In this document: positions 33,459-41,404 of the stretch, in pieces
Layout of the letters: each line of letters begins with the position of its first letter
How positions within the stretch are numbered: the stretch's first letter is position 1
Source of the DNA: Flavobacteriales bacterium
GTDB taxonomy: Bacteria; Bacteroidota; Bacteroidia; Flavobacteriales_D; Cryomorphaceae
NCBI GenBank assembly: GCA_022448105.1
Contig: JAKVAV010000020.1
Coordinates: 1,785-43,853 of the forward strand
DNA: 42,069 nt
Direction: 5' to 3'
Translations under genes and position numbers: made by a program
Notes under the pieces: model-generated
The model's database searches: none
The model's input: only the letters and a program-made list of their open reading frames with translations
Told to the model about the DNA's origin: nothing

Positions 33459-35807
33459 CTAGTACTTCACAAATTGTCTGGAGTAATTTTGTCCATTAGC
33501 TTTCACCACAGCTACATAAACTCCGGGTGCGAACTGTTGAATATCAATTCTCTGATGAGACGAATATTTTCCTCTTTTGATGAGCATTCCGTAGATATCA
33601 TAGATATGAAAAGTTGCATTTGCCTCTTCACGCGATAAGTCGATCCATATTCCTTCTGAAGAAGGGTTGGGGTAGATGGCCATTATTGATTTATCGACTA
33701 TCTCATTTTCCAGGTTTGAAAGGCTTTCACAGTTGTAATCCTCTATTGAGAAATCTGTATTCATAAAAGTGGATAGGTTGCTAATGGCATGTGATTGTCT
33801 CTCTTCATTAAATGTCCTGAGCTTGCTATTGATATTTGAGTGCCATTGACTCATGCTGTTTACATTATGCCACCGGTCTATGTTGTACTCCATACCTGTT
33901 TCATACAAATCAACAAATCGATCAATCGCGTCTGAAACTGCATCCGGGTCAAATTCATTCCTCATCAAACAAGCATATCGGGCTTTAAATTCCTCTTTAA
34001 ATTCGGGCGATTCCAAAAATTTTCTAAGCAAAAAAGTAGCCCATGGAGGATTGGAATAATCTGTGTTTGTTGTTGTTGTTAGACGATTCCATGCATTATA
34101 GGTTGCGGGCAGGTAACCCCACCCAGAATCCATGTCAAAGAGAAGCCAACGCCACTTAGTATCTCCACCACCTCTCCATAACTTGTGATTACCTCCCGGC
34201 CAATCCTTTTGATTAAAATAAATCTCTGTGGCATAATAATCAATCATGCTCGACATGTCCATTTGAGTCTTGATGTAGTCGTAATTTGCGACTTGATTCA
34301 TGTCAGCATTTTCCATGAAATCTGCTAAAGCACCATAATGAGAATTATCTCCTTCAAATACTCCCCAATCTTCAGGAACACCTTCTCTATGACCTGAAGC
34401 GTTGTTGATGATACTTACAGAATCTTCATGATAGCCATGAGTCTCTTCGATATACTGACGATCAAAAAAATCTCTGATTCCAAAGATACCCCAGAACTCT
34501 CCATTGATAAAAAGCAGGCATATTCTTGAATGCTGGCTATCAAAATCTAAATCTTTCGCCACGTAGGCCGAAACATCATCTTTTATGGCGGTATTATTCC
34601 AACATCCCATCGTCGTTCGGAGGATGAGTTTGTCAAATACCCTCTTATTCTTGGTGGTAAAAAATTCATGATTAAACTCTCCAGCACCTAGGTGATTTCT
34701 GGCATATAGCCTGAAAGACTTTTGAGGGTAACCTCTTGTTCTTCCTCCATGTATACGAAGACCGGCAGATTGCTGCCACTCCAAAACACCATTCTCGAAG
34801 TATTCAATGTGTACATCTCTCTCTGAATCCTCTCCCCTTAGAAAATAATTTCCTGACCAAATGAGGTTTGACGAGGTGAAATTCACCCCAGGAACATGAA
34901 TGCCACGATGGTAATCGAATAATGAGTCTCCATCGACCTGAATTGAAAACACGGGGTATTCTTGAAATAAATCAGCTATTTCAGGTCCAATAGGATAACT
35001 TTTGGTAAAAACTTGAGAAGTTGAAATGCCATCTGAAAATGACATTGCCCTAATGGTATTGGTCTGTAGAATCTCTCCATCCGGTTCTTCCCAATTGTAA
35101 GATGTTGAAATGTAAGAGAAAACCGCTTCTTGTTCTGTCGCATCTCCGAATGAAAAAGGCCCTGTATAGAGGGAGCTTTGAGCTGTGGGGATCGATCCGT
35201 TGAGTGTATACCTTATTTCATGTCCGAGTGAATGAGTTAGGTAGACTTCAGTTTCGGATTCAAAAACGCGTGACGGAGAAGAGAAAGTTATTATACTCTC
35301 CGAGATTGCTGGAGCCTCAGGGGTAATGATGTCAACCAGCTCCCAATAACATTCTGCTTCGCAAATGCGTGTGAGTGCAAATCCCTCCGAGAGGGGAGTT
35401 GGGTCAATGTGGTCGATTACATCTCCCTCGGGACTTACGAGGAGTAAAATTTCACCCTCTGACTTTATTTTGAAGTTGGTATGAAAGGGTGCTGTCTGGC
35501 GGTCTTTGTTTGAACAGAAAACAATGAGGTGCTCGTTTGCTTGGATTTCTACTGACGGAAATGTCCATTTAAACAGATTGTCTTCTTCGTCCGTGAGGGC
35601 AAAACCTTGAATGTTTAGAGGTCCGGATGAATTATTGACGATCTCTATCCAGTCACTTGCATCGCCGTCCTCGTCAGGGTAGAGCCCATCGCTGTTAGAA
35701 ACCATCTCTGACAGATATATGTCCTGAGCCAATGAAAAAAAACTGAAGTGCATAAGAACTAGACAGATCAATAGTTTCACTGGAAAGGTGTTACGTCTAC
35801 TGCACAT
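33459..35807 (-). CDS. CotH-family protein with lamin-tail domain and type IX sorting domain
   Basis: Secreted, probably surface-attached protein of 782 residues from the ATG at 35807 (MCSRRNTFPVKLLICLVLMH, signal peptide ending FFSLAQ); a TTG at 35843 would extend it by 12. Residues about 17-120 form a lamin-tail domain (YLSEMVSNSDGLYPDEDGD, SDWIEIVNNSS). Residues about 280-610 match the CotH kinase-like fold: LRIHGGRTRGYPQKSFRLYA, GCWNNTAIKDDVSAYVAKDL, LFINGEFWGIFGIRDFFDRQ and WRWLLFDMDSGWG with the metal-binding Asp region. From about 710 there is a type A C-terminal sorting domain (IYPNPSSEGIWIDL ... FAPGVYVAVV). Family members phosphorylate proteins or are inactive; activity cannot be judged here. 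It follows the symporter gene by 59 bases on the same strand. Confidence 0.88.
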   Translation of the reverse strand: MCSRRNTFPVKLLICLVLMHFSFFSLAQDIYLSEMVSNSDGLYPDEDGDASDWIEIVNNSSGPLNIQGFALTDEEDNLFKWTFPSVEIQANEHLIVFCSNKDRQTAPFHTNFKIKSEGEILLLVSPEGDVIDHIDPTPLSEGFALTRICEAECYWELVDIITPEAPAISESIITFSSPSRVFESETEVYLTHSLGHEIRYTLNGSIPTAQSSLYTGPFSFGDATEQEAVFSYISTSYNWEEPDGEILQTNTIRAMSFSDGISTSQVFTKSYPIGPEIADLFQEYPVFSIQVDGDSLFDYHRGIHVPGVNFTSSNLIWSGNYFLRGEDSERDVHIEYFENGVLEWQQSAGLRIHGGRTRGYPQKSFRLYARNHLGAGEFNHEFFTTKNKRVFDKLILRTTMGCWNNTAIKDDVSAYVAKDLDFDSQHSRICLLFINGEFWGIFGIRDFFDRQYIEETHGYHEDSVSIINNASGHREGVPEDWGVFEGDNSHYGALADFMENADMNQVANYDYIKTQMDMSSMIDYYATEIYFNQKDWPGGNHKLWRGGGDTKWRWLLFDMDSGWGYLPATYNAWNRLTTTTNTDYSNPPWATFLLRKFLESPEFKEEFKARYACLMRNEFDPDAVSDAIDRFVDLYETGMEYNIDRWHNVNSMSQWHSNINSKLRTFNEERQSHAISNLSTFMNTDFSIEDYNCESLSNLENEIVDKSIMAIYPNPSSEGIWIDLSREEANATFHIYDIYGMLIKRGKYSSHQRIDIQQFAPGVYVAVVKANGQNYSRQFVKY

Positions 35808-35866
35808 TTCTTTCAAATCATGAATTTCAGGATAAAATACCAACTAGGTTGCTTAAACTTCTTGAT

Positions 35867-37573
35867 TTAGTCCTCCCAATTGATCTTTTTCCTCATTTTT
35901 AGTGACAAGATAACTGAAATGATCATTACCGAAGCACAGCCAATAAGGTTGAAATACAAGTACGAAATGGTTTCGGATAAGTAATAATAAAGAATCAGAA
36001 TCCCTGCTTGTGATAGGATGGCTGCCATGAAGACAGCATTTCCTTTTACAAATTTTAGGAAGAAAGCAGTAAAGAAGATTCCAAGAATTGTCCCGTAAAA
36101 GAGGCTTCCTAAAATGTTTACGGCTTCGATGAGGTTTTCGAATAGATCTGCGTAAAGAGCAAATCCAACGGCTAGAACACCCCAAAAGGCAGTCAAAACC
36201 TTCGACATTAGAAGGTAGTGCTTGTCGTCACCATCTTTTTTTATCAGTCGCTGGTAGAAATCTACAGAAGTAGTCGATCCCAATGCATTCAGTTCTCCGG
36301 CGGTGCTGGACATTGCCGCAGAGATAATTACCGCTAGAAGTAGGCCCACCAACCCAGCTGGCATAAAATTGAGGATATAGCTGATGAATACATAGTCTGA
36401 ATCCTTTTGTGTGTTTTCTGGGAATGCCTTCCGAACCAAAGCTTTTGCTTCGTCTCTTTTCTCGAACGCTTGATTTTTTAGTTCGTTCAGATTGCTTTCA
36501 GCACTCACGACAGCTTCAGTGTTTCCAGATTCTCGTAGACCGATATACTCTATTGCTGCTTGTTTCTTTTCTTCGTGAATTTGGTAGTGCTCAGTGCGTA
36601 TTTCAGCCAATTCATCATTAAATGTTGTTTTTTCGAGTAATTCGAGGGATGTGCTATCGAATAGTACATCATGGGGCTGGAACTGATAAAACACAAAAAC
36701 CATCACTCCAGTGAGAAGAATAAAAAATTGCATGGGGATCTTGAGAAGAGCATTAAACATCAACCCCATTCTGCTCTCCTTTACAGAAGCTCCTCCCAAG
36801 TATCTCTGAACTTGAGATTGATCAGTTCCAAAGTAGGATAGTGCCAAGAAGAATCCTCCGATGATTCCAGACCAAAAGGTGTATCTTTTCTCACCGTCAA
36901 AACTGAAGTCAATGGCTTCTGTTTTTCCCATTTTTCCTGCCAATTGAAGGCCATTAATAAAGCCAACCTCGTTCGGTAGATTGTAGATAATTGTTCCAAA
37001 AGCCACTGCCATTCCAAATAGAATGACTCCCATCTGCCATTTTTGGGTGAGACTCACTGCTTTCGTACCACCGGAAACCGTATAAATGATAACAAGCATT
37101 CCGACTACTATTATAGTTCCGTTCAAGTTCCATCCGAGCACCGATGAGAGAACAATCGCTGGGGCGTAAATTGTTATTCCCGCCGCCAGTCCCCGCTGAA
37201 CGAGGAATAGAAAAGCAGCTAGCATCCTACTCTTCAGGTCAAATCGTTTTTCTAGGTATTCATAAGCTGTAAAGACCTTGAGCCGATAGTAAATAGGAAT
37301 AAAAACGGCAGAAACTACTATCAAGGCGAAGGGTAACCCAAAATAGTTTTGAACGAAGGCCATTCCTGATTCGTATGCCTGGCCAGGAGTGCTAAGGAAA
37401 GTAATAGCGCTGGCTTGTGTAGCCATTACAGATAAGCCTATTGTAGACCACTTTAATTCTTTGTCTCCAAGAAGATAACCTTGTATGTCTCGATTCTTTC
37501 GGGTCTTATAAGTGCCGTATCCTACTATGAATAACAAGGTTGCCCCGAGCACGAAGTAGTCTAATGGAGTCAT
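35867..37573 (-). CDS. Sodium:solute symporter (SSS family) with a charged helical insertion
   Basis: Inner-membrane Na+-coupled transporter of 568 residues with about 13 predicted spans. The family core is visible in VMATQASAITFLSTPGQAYESG (from about residue 50), YTVSGGTKAVSLTQKWQMG and SAAMSSTAGELNALGSTTSVDFYQRL. Unusually, a hydrophilic, Glu/Lys-rich helical segment of about 80 residues (about 305-385) lies between two membrane spans, likely a coiled-coil-like external or internal loop. The ligand is unknown; relatives carry sugars, sialic acid, amino acids or nucleosides. Its ATG overlaps the stop of the 39-residue gene by ATGA. The neighbouring exported PIG-L deacetylase suggests import of a deacetylated sugar-like product (inference). 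Confidence 0.92.
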   Translation of the reverse strand: MTPLDYFVLGATLLFIVGYGTYKTRKNRDIQGYLLGDKELKWSTIGLSVMATQASAITFLSTPGQAYESGMAFVQNYFGLPFALIVVSAVFIPIYYRLKVFTAYEYLEKRFDLKSRMLAAFLFLVQRGLAAGITIYAPAIVLSSVLGWNLNGTIIVVGMLVIIYTVSGGTKAVSLTQKWQMGVILFGMAVAFGTIIYNLPNEVGFINGLQLAGKMGKTEAIDFSFDGEKRYTFWSGIIGGFFLALSYFGTDQSQVQRYLGGASVKESRMGLMFNALLKIPMQFFILLTGVMVFVFYQFQPHDVLFDSTSLELLEKTTFNDELAEIRTEHYQIHEEKKQAAIEYIGLRESGNTEAVVSAESNLNELKNQAFEKRDEAKALVRKAFPENTQKDSDYVFISYILNFMPAGLVGLLLAVIISAAMSSTAGELNALGSTTSVDFYQRLIKKDGDDKHYLLMSKVLTAFWGVLAVGFALYADLFENLIEAVNILGSLFYGTILGIFFTAFFLKFVKGNAVFMAAILSQAGILILYYYLSETISYLYFNLIGCASVMIISVILSLKMRKKINWED

Positions 37574-37689
37574 GCTGTAGCTTTACTGAAAAAGTATAAG
37601 AACATGCAAAAGGCAAAAAAGAATCCTATTACTATCAGATAGACCCTTCTCCAGTTGGTGTGGTCTGTAGGATTATTCTCTTCGGCCAT
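37570..37689 (-). CDS. 39-residue single-span membrane protein coupled to the symporter
   Basis: From the ATG at 37687-37689: MAEENNPTDHTNWRRVYLIV followed by IGFFFAFCMFLYFFSKATA. A polar N-terminal part ending in Arg-Arg precedes one transmembrane helix (about residues 17-35), predicting N-in topology. It overlaps the 3' end of the PIG-L gene by 17 bases and the symporter start by ATGA, so it is locked into the operon by translation on both sides. Several SSS transporters are encoded with a small membrane partner (YjcH with ActP, YhdT with PanF, DUF4212 proteins); this one is shorter and I cannot assign it to those families, but an accessory-subunit role is a reasonable inference. A longer frame starting at 37761 lies inside PIG-L and is unlikely. 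Confidence 0.72.
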   Translation of the reverse strand: MAEENNPTDHTNWRRVYLIVIGFFFAFCMFLYFFSKATA

Positions 37690-40174
37690 TCTTCGAGTTT
37701 GAGAGGGCCAAGATATTAGCCAAAAGTCGATAAGCGCCAGGTACGCCTCCTGGTAATTCACGGAAAAATGAAATTCCTGAGTATATGAAAAAGCCTTCTC
37801 CGTGCGGAGCTACAATAAGCCCTCCATTCCGTGAAGGTTCTTCTGGGTCTGACCAACCGATAATGGGAGTGAAGTTATCGTCCCACTCATTGGCAAAGTA
37901 AAGCCCTCGCTCTTGAACCCAACCATCAAAATCCTCCATCGTAATCTCATTCGGAAAATGAAGAACCGGATGTTCTGGTGCTAAAAAAGTAGGGCTCGCG
38001 GTTTCTTCTGTGACCCGTTCACGAGAAAGCTTGAAAGAATAAGGTCCCATCTTCTCAGATTTCAATCTACGACTTGTATTGTACTGCACGAGCCAGGTTC
38101 CCCCATTTTGTACGTATCGGTTTAATGCGTCCGCTGCAAAGTCTAAATCCTCCCGTCTGTTGAATGCTCTAATTCCTGTGACAATCGCGTCATAAGAGTC
38201 GAAATCTCCACTAACCAAGGCATCTTTAGTGATAATCTCTACTTCATAACCAACTCCCTTTAAATACTTGGCTACTTCATCTCCAGGTCCCTCAATGTAT
38301 CCGATTTTGGAAACGCCACCAAAGGCTAGATCAACTGGTACAATATTCACCTTAGAAGGAGATAGTTCAATTTGAGTCGGAATATGATCGTATTCAATTA
38401 ATCTCAAATTTTGAAGTTTAATCTCAGAACCATCAGTTTTTTCAAAAACAAGACCTATTACTCCTCGGCTGGGATTACCGTCTGGTGAAATCTCAAATGA
38501 CAGCAACTTGGTTTCTCCCTTTGCAGTGAAATCTAGTTTTATTTCGGACGGCATGCACTTCCATCCCGTTGGAGTAGTTGGCCTCAATATTCCTTTAAGT
38601 GCTCCACTATGAGATCTTGCCTTAACAGAAATCTTCTTGGATTGCCCTTTGCTGGCCACAATGGTTTTTTCATCAAATCCTGCGGTAATCTCAGGAACAA
38701 CGTAAACCGGACTGTAGAGCACCGCTTTAGCCGGATCAACCTCCTTGTTTACAAGATCTAAGGTGCTAGTAAACTGATAGCCTGATATTTCAAAAGTAAC
38801 ATCGAAGTGAAAACTCGGATCATTTTCAGGTTTTCCCAAATCAGAATACCCTTCAACCGAGTAAAGATTTTCGTAAGGTGCGTTTAGCCAGTAAGGATTA
38901 CTAAACTTCATATTTTCAGTGACCTGTACAGTCACCTCACTGTAGTAGAAGTCATTGGTGGTTAGATTTTTTGAAGGTTTATCTTCAAAACCAAATCCAG
39001 AAACTGCTGTCAACTTAACTTGAACTGAACTCGCCAGGTTAATCTTGATTTCTGCGGGTATCTCCAAGCCTGGAACCACCAAAAACTCCTTAGTGGAAGC
39101 GATCATCTCTACACCGGCAAGTTTCAGTACCAATTCTTCGAGTTCTTTCTTTTTTCTGACCAATAAAGGGTCTTCATCCGCACCAGTCAGCATCTTAAGC
39201 GCTTCAATTACTCCCTCAATTGACTTAGATGGCTTGGTGAAATCAAAATTATTGATCGTTTCAGTAAGTATCAATCCCACCTCAGGCCTTGTAGTATTTT
39301 TCCAACCAGTCTCAATCCCGTAAAGCAGTCCCTCACCTTTTTTGACCTTATCACCCATCACATATTTCATATACTCGGTTTGATTTCCCATAGGGTAGTC
39401 TGATCCAAATCCTTGGCTTTTGTGTTCGCTGCGACTTCTCGCCGCGATTTGGGCATAAGACTCACCGATTAAATCGTTATACCGGCCAACGTTGACAGTC
39501 AAAAAATCATCTGAGTTTTTTGCCTGTTCTTCCAAATCTTTAATCCACCAAGTACTAGTATTAAAATAAAGTCTTTTTGGCTGCCAAGGCTCTACATATT
39601 CTAGTTGCTCCGGAAAAGCATATGGATCCGCAGCCATGTTAAATATCTCTTCAGCGGTGATTGCGCTTGCTTGATGATGGCCGTGTCCGGCGTAGTTGCT
39701 TGGTGGGAACCTTGTTACAATTGCATCTGGTCGAAACTTCCTAATAACCCAAACTGCATCTCTCAAAATGTTTTCTCGGCCCCATTTCTCAAAAGATTCT
39801 GCAGCACTTTTTGAATAGCCAAAATCAACAGCGCGTGTGAAAAACTGTTCTCCACCGTCGATGTCTCGAGCCGCTAGGAGTTCTTGGGTCCTTAGTATTC
39901 CTATAGAAGAACCAATTTCGGTTCCGATGAGATTTTGGCCACCATCTCCCCGAGTCAGCGATAGGTAGGCGGTTCGCGCATGGAGGTGGTTTTCAAAGTA
40001 GGATATCAATCTAGTATTTTCATCATCAGGGTGGGCTGCCATATAGAGAATAGAAGCAGTATTGGCTGCTTTGAGTAGTTCATGGTACAGTTCTGACGAT
40101 GACTCACTTTCTGGAAATTGCGCTTGCGAAAAGAGAGAGAGAAGTGTAAAGACTCCGGCTAAGGTTAATTTCAT
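37673..40174 (-). CDS. Exported PIG-L family deacetylase with C-terminal amidotransferase-like domain
   Basis: An 833-residue periplasmic or secreted protein with signal peptide MKLTLAGVFTLLSLFSQAQ. Residues about 40-300 are a LmbE/PIG-L Zn-dependent N-acetyl hydrolase domain: AAHPDDE (His48, Asp50, Asp51) and GHGHHQAS (about 162-167) supply the metal ligands and catalytic residues. The family removes acetyl from GlcNAc-type substrates (GlcNAc-PI, mycothiol/bacillithiol precursors, antibiotics). A beta-sandwich middle (about 360-600) precedes a C-terminal domain (from about 610) resembling class I glutamine amidotransferase/ThuA folds (SKIGYIEGPGDEVAKYLKGVGYEVEIITKDAL, RYVQNGGTWLVQYNT) with no obvious catalytic Cys. 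It leads an operon with the 39-residue gene and the symporter. A perfect -7 box lies 23 bases upstream. Confidence 0.92.
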   Translation of the reverse strand: MKLTLAGVFTLLSLFSQAQFPESESSSELYHELLKAANTASILYMAAHPDDENTRLISYFENHLHARTAYLSLTRGDGGQNLIGTEIGSSIGILRTQELLAARDIDGGEQFFTRAVDFGYSKSAAESFEKWGRENILRDAVWVIRKFRPDAIVTRFPPSNYAGHGHHQASAITAEEIFNMAADPYAFPEQLEYVEPWQPKRLYFNTSTWWIKDLEEQAKNSDDFLTVNVGRYNDLIGESYAQIAARSRSEHKSQGFGSDYPMGNQTEYMKYVMGDKVKKGEGLLYGIETGWKNTTRPEVGLILTETINNFDFTKPSKSIEGVIEALKMLTGADEDPLLVRKKKELEELVLKLAGVEMIASTKEFLVVPGLEIPAEIKINLASSVQVKLTAVSGFGFEDKPSKNLTTNDFYYSEVTVQVTENMKFSNPYWLNAPYENLYSVEGYSDLGKPENDPSFHFDVTFEISGYQFTSTLDLVNKEVDPAKAVLYSPVYVVPEITAGFDEKTIVASKGQSKKISVKARSHSGALKGILRPTTPTGWKCMPSEIKLDFTAKGETKLLSFEISPDGNPSRGVIGLVFEKTDGSEIKLQNLRLIEYDHIPTQIELSPSKVNIVPVDLAFGGVSKIGYIEGPGDEVAKYLKGVGYEVEIITKDALVSGDFDSYDAIVTGIRAFNRREDLDFAADALNRYVQNGGTWLVQYNTSRRLKSEKMGPYSFKLSRERVTEETASPTFLAPEHPVLHFPNEITMEDFDGWVQERGLYFANEWDDNFTPIIGWSDPEEPSRNGGLIVAPHGEGFFIYSGISFFRELPGGVPGAYRLLANILALSNSKNGRRE

Positions 40175-40183
40175 TAATTCTAT

Positions 40184-40201
40184 TTTGCCATATGCGGCAA
40201 A
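40184..40201. repeat. Palindrome overlapping the PIG-L promoter
   Basis: TTTGCC (40184-40189), 6-base spacer ATATGC, GGCAAA (40196-40201): a perfect 6-bp inverted repeat 10 bases upstream of the PIG-L ATG and overlapping the -7 box. It could be an operator for a dimeric repressor or a leader hairpin. Confidence 0.35.
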
Positions 40202-40205
40202 TATA
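40198..40205 (-). promoter_or_regulatory. -7 promoter box for the PIG-L/symporter operon
   Basis: On the minus strand this reads TATATTTG, an exact TAnnTTTG match, 23 bases before the PIG-L ATG. Half of it lies within the palindrome at 40184-40201. No -33 element is clear. Confidence 0.5.
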
Positions 40206-40227
40206 AGCTTAACCTCCGTGGTAAAGT

Positions 40228-40797
40228 CTAGTAAGGTCTCTGAGAAGAGGTGTATTTGATCAAAAGATCTTCCGCTCTACCACTTCTCCAGATCTCATAA
40301 TGCTCGTTAGGTTCTGAATAGTGAGAGGCAGAAATATCTGCATCGATTGACTGCTGTAGGTTCTCAAGTTGCGTATCAAAAGACTCAACAGTTACGAAAT
40401 AAGTGGTTTGGCAAGAGTCTATTCTTCTGCTGACCGAATAGGTTTCTAACATCAGATTTATAGATGTATTTGCTGGTAGTCTGCTCATCTCTTGCACGCC
40501 TTCTATACTTTCAAGGCCGTTATGGTCAATTGAAACGATGGTCTTCTTTAGTACGTCGCATTTGGAGTCAACACTTTTCTCACAAGAGAGTTCGCAATAT
40601 TCGTAAGCGGGGTCAACTAGGAACTTGAGTGTGTCTAAAACAGATTTCGAGTCAGCTTCGAAATTTATTTGTGGTACTTCAGAGAGTAAATTGATTTCTT
40701 TATCGTTCTGCACTTGGTTGTATGTCAGTACACAGCCTGATACAACCAAGAAAATCAATAAGAAAAGCACTGTGATATGGCTGAAATCCTTTTTCAC
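40228..40797 (-). CDS. Putative lipoprotein of unknown function
   Basis: A 189-residue protein starting at GTG (40795-40797). The N terminus MKKDFSHITVLFLLIFLVVSGC has a lipobox-like end (VSGC, Cys22) that suggests lipidation; the alternative is a single N-terminal anchor. The soluble part has a cysteine group (CELSCEKSVDSKC) and a later SCQTTYFV, so at least one disulfide is possible outside the cytoplasm. I recognise no family or catalytic motif. It lies 53 bases upstream of the PIG-L start on the same strand and 94 bases downstream of folA, with no perfect promoter box in front (TAACTTTC, one base off consensus, at 40806-40813). It may be a separate unit. Confidence 0.65.
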   Translation of the reverse strand: MKKDFSHITVLFLLIFLVVSGCVLTYNQVQNDKEINLLSEVPQINFEADSKSVLDTLKFLVDPAYEYCELSCEKSVDSKCDVLKKTIVSIDHNGLESIEGVQEMSRLPANTSINLMLETYSVSRRIDSCQTTYFVTVESFDTQLENLQQSIDADISASHYSEPNEHYEIWRSGRAEDLLIKYTSSQRPY

Positions 40798-40891
40798 TGT
40801 ATAAAGAAAGTTAATTCATATTTTAAGACGCCATACAACATCATAAAAGGTGCCAAAAATTGTTAAGCGGCATATCTGAAACGATAAGTGG

Positions 40892-41404
40892 TCAAGATTT
40901 ATTTTTCACCCAGTGTTCAATCGTGAAAGCGTACTGATGTTTTTCATCGGGTAGATGTTTGCTAATCACCGATTTGCTCCATTCATTTTTATTCAGAGGA
41001 GGATAAAACGAATCCCCATCAAAACTGGCGTGTACCTGCGTGATAAACATTTCATCGATTAACCCTTCATCAAGAGCTAGTTTATAAATTTGACCACCAC
41101 CGATTACAAATGTCTTATCATAACCTTCCTGCTCACAAAAATGAATTGCTTCTTGGATTGACTCGAACGTATAAGCTCCTTTGGCGCTAAAACCTTTATC
41201 TCGAGAAAGTACAATATTCACCCGTTTTGGAAGTGGTCTAAACTTGTGAGGAATGCTTTCAAAGTTTTTCCTTCCCATGATAACTGCGGTGTTTAGGGTT
41301 TTTTCTTTGAAAAACTTCATGTCATCTGGGAGATTCCAAATCAGATCATTGTCCTTCCCGATTGCACCATTTTCTGCGACTGCGGCGATAGAATAGATGG
41401 TCAT
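40892..41404 (-). CDS. folA: Dihydrofolate reductase
   Basis: NADPH-dependent reduction of dihydrofolate to tetrahydrofolate; cytoplasmic. The 170 residues match chromosomal DHFR. Motifs in order: [28 protein letters not shown] with the catalytic acidic residue in [18 protein letters not shown], and the NADPH loop [13 protein letters not shown]. The ATG overlaps the thyA stop by four bases (ATGA). ThyA consumes methylene-tetrahydrofolate and produces dihydrofolate, which DHFR recycles, so this is the classic thyA-folA operon. Confidence 0.97.
   Translation of the reverse strand: MTIYSIAAVAENGAIGKDNDLIWNLPDDMKFFKEKTLNTAVIMGRKNFESIPHKFRPLPKRVNIVLSRDKGFSAKGAYTFESIQEAIHFCEQEGYDKTFVIGGGQIYKLALDEGLIDEMFITQVHASFDGDSFYPPLNKNEWSKSVISKHLPDEKHQYAFTIEHWVKNKS

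Noticed and set aside
34066-34081. TTG/GTT trinucleotide run in the CotH gene
   Set aside because: Encodes a short Thr run (TTTTN) in frame; four to five units are too few to call a phase-variable repeat.
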